From Saccharopolyspora sp. SCSIO 74807 (GTDB lineage Bacteria > Actinomycetota > Actinomycetes > Mycobacteriales > Pseudonocardiaceae), in contig NZ_CP146100.1 in the NCBI RefSeq assembly GCF_037023755.1, positions 1,862,501 through 1,926,500 on the forward strand: a stretch of DNA of 64,000 nucleotides, read 5' to 3'. Shown one piece after another: positions 61,896 to 64,000 of the stretch (position 1 is the stretch's first letter; each line of letters starts with the position of its first letter). The notes beneath the pieces were generated by a model that worked only from the letters and a program-made list of their open reading frames with translations, did no database searches and was not told the origin of the DNA. The position numbers were made by a program, and so were the translations under genes.

Positions 61896-63095
61896 TCAGG
61901 CGGGAACCACCTCGCGCAGCAGCGCGCAGCGCCGCGCCCGCTGGATCGACTGCTGCCACGCCGCGGCGTCGTCGAGGCTGTCGCGCGTGGAGACTTCGAG
62001 GACCGGAGCGGTGGCCGCGTCCGCGCCCGGCGTCCCGGCGCGGCAGGCGCGCATCGCGGCCTCCAGCACGGCGGCGTGCACCAGGGCGGCCAGCTCGTCG
62101 CCCGCCAAGCCCGCCTCCTGCCCGCGCTGCCGCGCGGTGTCGGCGACGTCCTGGGAATACCACGGCCGCAGGTGGAAGCCCATGTCCTCGACCTCGATGA
62201 CGCGCCGGTACAGCCGCCAGTGCAGGTGGCGGCTGTGCAGGACGTCCCCGGACGCCGAGCGCGCCCGGGTGCCGAACACGTAGCTCTGCAGGCCCGGCGT
62301 CCGGCGGAGGTCGTTCCACAACGCCCACAGGTCGCGGTGCGCCCGGCGCCGCCGGAACCAGCGCGGCACGGCGCGCACGCGCGGCGCCACCGCCGCCCAG
62401 AGCACTCCGGCGAACAGCAAGGTGAATGTCGTGACCACCAGCACCACCAGGACGGAACCCGGAACGATGCGGTGCGCCAGGTCGAAGGTCTGGATCGCGG
62501 CGGTCACGATCTTGGCCGTGCAGAAGGCGAGCCCGCCGAGGCATCCGGCGCCCATCACCCGCAGGCCCACCCGCAGGTCGCGCGCCGGGGCGTGCCCTGC
62601 GAAGCGCGCCACCAGGAGCACTCCGTCGATCATGGCCCAGCCGCACAGGGCCAGGAACGTGATCTGCCAGGCCGCGGCGCTCGGCGAGCTGTCGATGACC
62701 CGGAACCCGTAGTCCTTCGTCCGCTCGTCGGCGCCGAGCCAGGCCAGCGCGAGCACGACCGCGGCGGCGGCGAACAGCCCCCGGCGCACCCGCGCGGCCC
62801 GCGTGGCCGCGAGCCGGTCGCGGGTGCTGAACAGCAGGAACACCTGGAAGCTCGTCGCCGCCCAGAGCACTCCGATGTGCCAGACCGTGCTCGCGGCGGC
62901 TTCCGCGCCGGGGATCGTCCGCAGCGCCGGCGTCGAGGCGATCATGATGAGCACCAGCCCCAGGGCCAGCGCGGTGTGCACGACCGCCCGAACCGCCCGG
63001 TTGTCCGGATCGCGGGCGACGTCGCGCGCCTTGAACGCGGCCGTGCACAGCAGGAACACGCCGACGACCGGATACAGCAGGGTGATCAGCGCCAT
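61896..63095 (-). CDS. Seven-TM membrane protein, MAB_1171c-like, locus B
   Basis: A 399-residue protein with seven predicted helices in the first 255 residues (ALITLLYPVVGVFLLCTAAF; HIGVLWAATSFQVFLLF; VPGSVLVVLVVTTFTLLFAG) and a soluble C-terminal half (RDLWALWNDLRRTP; RLYRRVIEVEDMGFHLRPWY; a Cys-containing end). Same plan as the protein at 29623. Its start overlaps the metallopeptidase stop (TAATG). The function is unknown; a membrane sensor or transporter is possible. Confidence 0.8.
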   Translation of the reverse strand: MALITLLYPVVGVFLLCTAAFKARDVARDPDNRAVRAVVHTALALGLVLIMIASTPALRTIPGAEAAASTVWHIGVLWAATSFQVFLLFSTRDRLAATRAARVRRGLFAAAAVVLALAWLGADERTKDYGFRVIDSSPSAAAWQITFLALCGWAMIDGVLLVARFAGHAPARDLRVGLRVMGAGCLGGLAFCTAKIVTAAIQTFDLAHRIVPGSVLVVLVVTTFTLLFAGVLWAAVAPRVRAVPRWFRRRRAHRDLWALWNDLRRTPGLQSYVFGTRARSASGDVLHSRHLHWRLYRRVIEVEDMGFHLRPWYSQDVADTARQRGQEAGLAGDELAALVHAAVLEAAMRACRAGTPGADAATAPVLEVSTRDSLDDAAAWQQSIQRARRCALLREVVPA

Positions 63096-63703
63096 TACGC
63101 CCAGCCTCGTCGTTCGGTGAAGGACGAGGCCAGCCGCGCGATGGCGTCGTGCTGCCCGGCCAGCCGGGCAACCGGTTGATCACCGGTCACGTCGGCCCAC
63201 CAGCGGATCGTCGTCGCGACCCGTTCGGCCTCGTACTCGGCGAAGTCGTCCTGGTACTGGTGCCGGTGCCGGCCGAACATCCGGTCGATCAGCTCGGGCG
63301 AGACCGTGGGGAACAGCCCGTGCAGCAGCTCGGACGGTTTGACGTCGCTCGTGGTCGTCGAGTGCCCGGCGATCAAGTGGCCGAGCTCGTGCGCGATGCA
63401 TTGGAAGGTGTGCAGCGGACCGGTGTTGTCCGGGTAGAGGATCACGTCCATCTCGTCGGTGCGCCACCACGAGGCGACCGGACCGCCGGGGCGAGCGCCG
63501 AACGGCATCAGCTCGATGCGGCGGCCGCGATCTTCGCCGAGCGCGGTGCACAGCTGGCCGATGTCCAGCGGTACCGGCAGATCGAGCCGCCGCAGCAGCC
63601 GCCGGCATTCCCGTTCGAGCTGCTGGATCCGGCGCAGCTCCGCGCGCCCACCCGGCACTTCGGTACCGCCCAACGTTCCCAGCCAGCACAGCAGTCCTCG
63701 CAC
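63095..63703 (-). CDS. ImmA/IrrE-type (M78-like) metallopeptidase, locus B
   Basis: A 202-residue protein with HELGH (105-109) in FQCIAHELGHLIAGHS and a downstream acidic helix DDFAEYEAERVATTI giving the third zinc ligand. The start is placed at GTG 63701-63703 (VRGLLCWLG) because CATACT lies 8 bases upstream; a longer frame lacks support. It precedes the 7-TM gene on the minus strand. The XRE protein encoded beyond that gene is the likely cleavage substrate (inference). Confidence 0.85.
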   Translation of the reverse strand: MRGLLCWLGTLGGTEVPGGRAELRRIQQLERECRRLLRRLDLPVPLDIGQLCTALGEDRGRRIELMPFGARPGGPVASWWRTDEMDVILYPDNTGPLHTFQCIAHELGHLIAGHSTTTSDVKPSELLHGLFPTVSPELIDRMFGRHRHQYQDDFAEYEAERVATTIRWWADVTGDQPVARLAGQHDAIARLASSFTERRGWA

Positions 63704-63812
63704 GCTGCGAGAGTATGCGCACAGCCCGCACGGTGAATACAAGATCTTCCGGACCGGACGACCGGCCACCGCGGACCGCGGGCGCAGCGACCGCGCGAGC
63801 GGGCCGGACCGC

Positions 63813-64000
63813 TCAGGCCAGGACCGCGAAACCACCGCCGATGATCAACGCTCCCGCCAGCGCGCCCGCGACGACCTGGGCTGTCGTGTGGTCCCCCAGT
63901 CGTACCCGCGACCAGCCGATCCCGGCCGTGACCAGGCCCAGCAGCCACCACGCAGGTCCGTAGAACAGCGCCAGCACGACCGTGGCGCCGCCGCCGGCCG
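63813..64000 (-). CDS. PAP2-type lipid phosphatase, C-terminal part
   Basis: The last 62 codons of a minus-strand gene that enters from beyond the window. They encode two membrane helices and the motif WSRVRLGDHTTAQVVAGALAG, which matches the third PAP2 phosphatase motif (SR-x5-H-x-D/A-x-G), with His in GDHT. The stop TGA is at 63813-63815. The catalytic first and second motifs are outside. Confidence 0.7.
   Translation of the reverse strand, partial: AGGGATVVLALFYGPAWWLLGLVTAGIGWSRVRLGDHTTAQVVAGALAGALIIGGGFAVLA

Overview
The window looks like chromosomal core sequence from a high-GC actinobacterium, most likely order Pseudonocardiales (Saccharopolyspora/Amycolatopsis-like). The reasons are the very high GC, the frequent GTG starts, the mycobacteria-like order of housekeeping genes (dnaK-grpE-dnaJ-hspR, clpB, a two-domain globin reductase, pyrE, a SpoU methylase, DedA, fba, a DUF3151 gene, purA) and two Scr1-type HTH/DUF397 modules. 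The genus is an inference. I see no rRNA, tRNA, CRISPR array, IS element or prophage.

Region 1 (1-13142): the end of dnaK, then grpE, dnaJ and hspR; a globin-FAD/NAD oxidoreductase; two MarR regulators, the second heading an operon of an MFS exporter with a C-terminal beta-sandwich tail and a YceI protein carrying the same kind of domain; clpB behind a recognisable HspR box (HAIR); and an HTH/DUF397 pair. Region 2 (13143-28500): tandem mini zinc-finger genes, a TetR/MFS pair with twin operators, an SDR, pyrE, a SpoU methyltransferase, DedA, nagA, a SigE-family sigma factor, fba, a FUSC membrane protein, a secreted HNH nuclease and purA.

Region 3 (28500-39400): an XRE / ImmA-IrrE-type metallopeptidase / seven-TM membrane protein / amidohydrolase operon; a sulfonate-utilisation pair behind a short leader peptide and hairpin (likely attenuator); a tandem duplication that produced two small secreted paralogues plus broken copies of the ssuD and phosphodiesterase gene ends; purD. 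Region 4 (39400-43700): a second Scr1/DUF397 module followed by a DddA-like (SCP1.201-type) deaminase toxin with an Imm1-like immunity gene, then an aminotransferase.

Region 5 (43700-49000): a shikimate/dehydroshikimate catabolic cluster (transporter, TetR regulator, shikimate dehydrogenase, 3-dehydroshikimate dehydratase) with a matching operator in front of each transcription unit. Region 6 (49000-64000): threonine aldolase, an ECF sigma factor and membrane partner, SMR pump/TetR, an asymmetric heterodimeric ABC exporter, purB, a TenA-like protein, purC, a DUF2334 protein, an acidic secreted protein, a second XRE / seven-TM / metallopeptidase locus, and a partial PAP2-type phosphatase.

Three signals go beyond gene calling. 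(i) The two XRE/metallopeptidase/7-TM loci, 33 kb apart, share an upstream motif GTC-N10-GAC, present three times at one locus and twice at the other. (ii) A family of almost exactly 51-bp imperfect palindromes recurs at least eight times, mostly between convergent genes. (iii) The small secreted proteins sit in a decayed tandem duplication whose junction can still be read.
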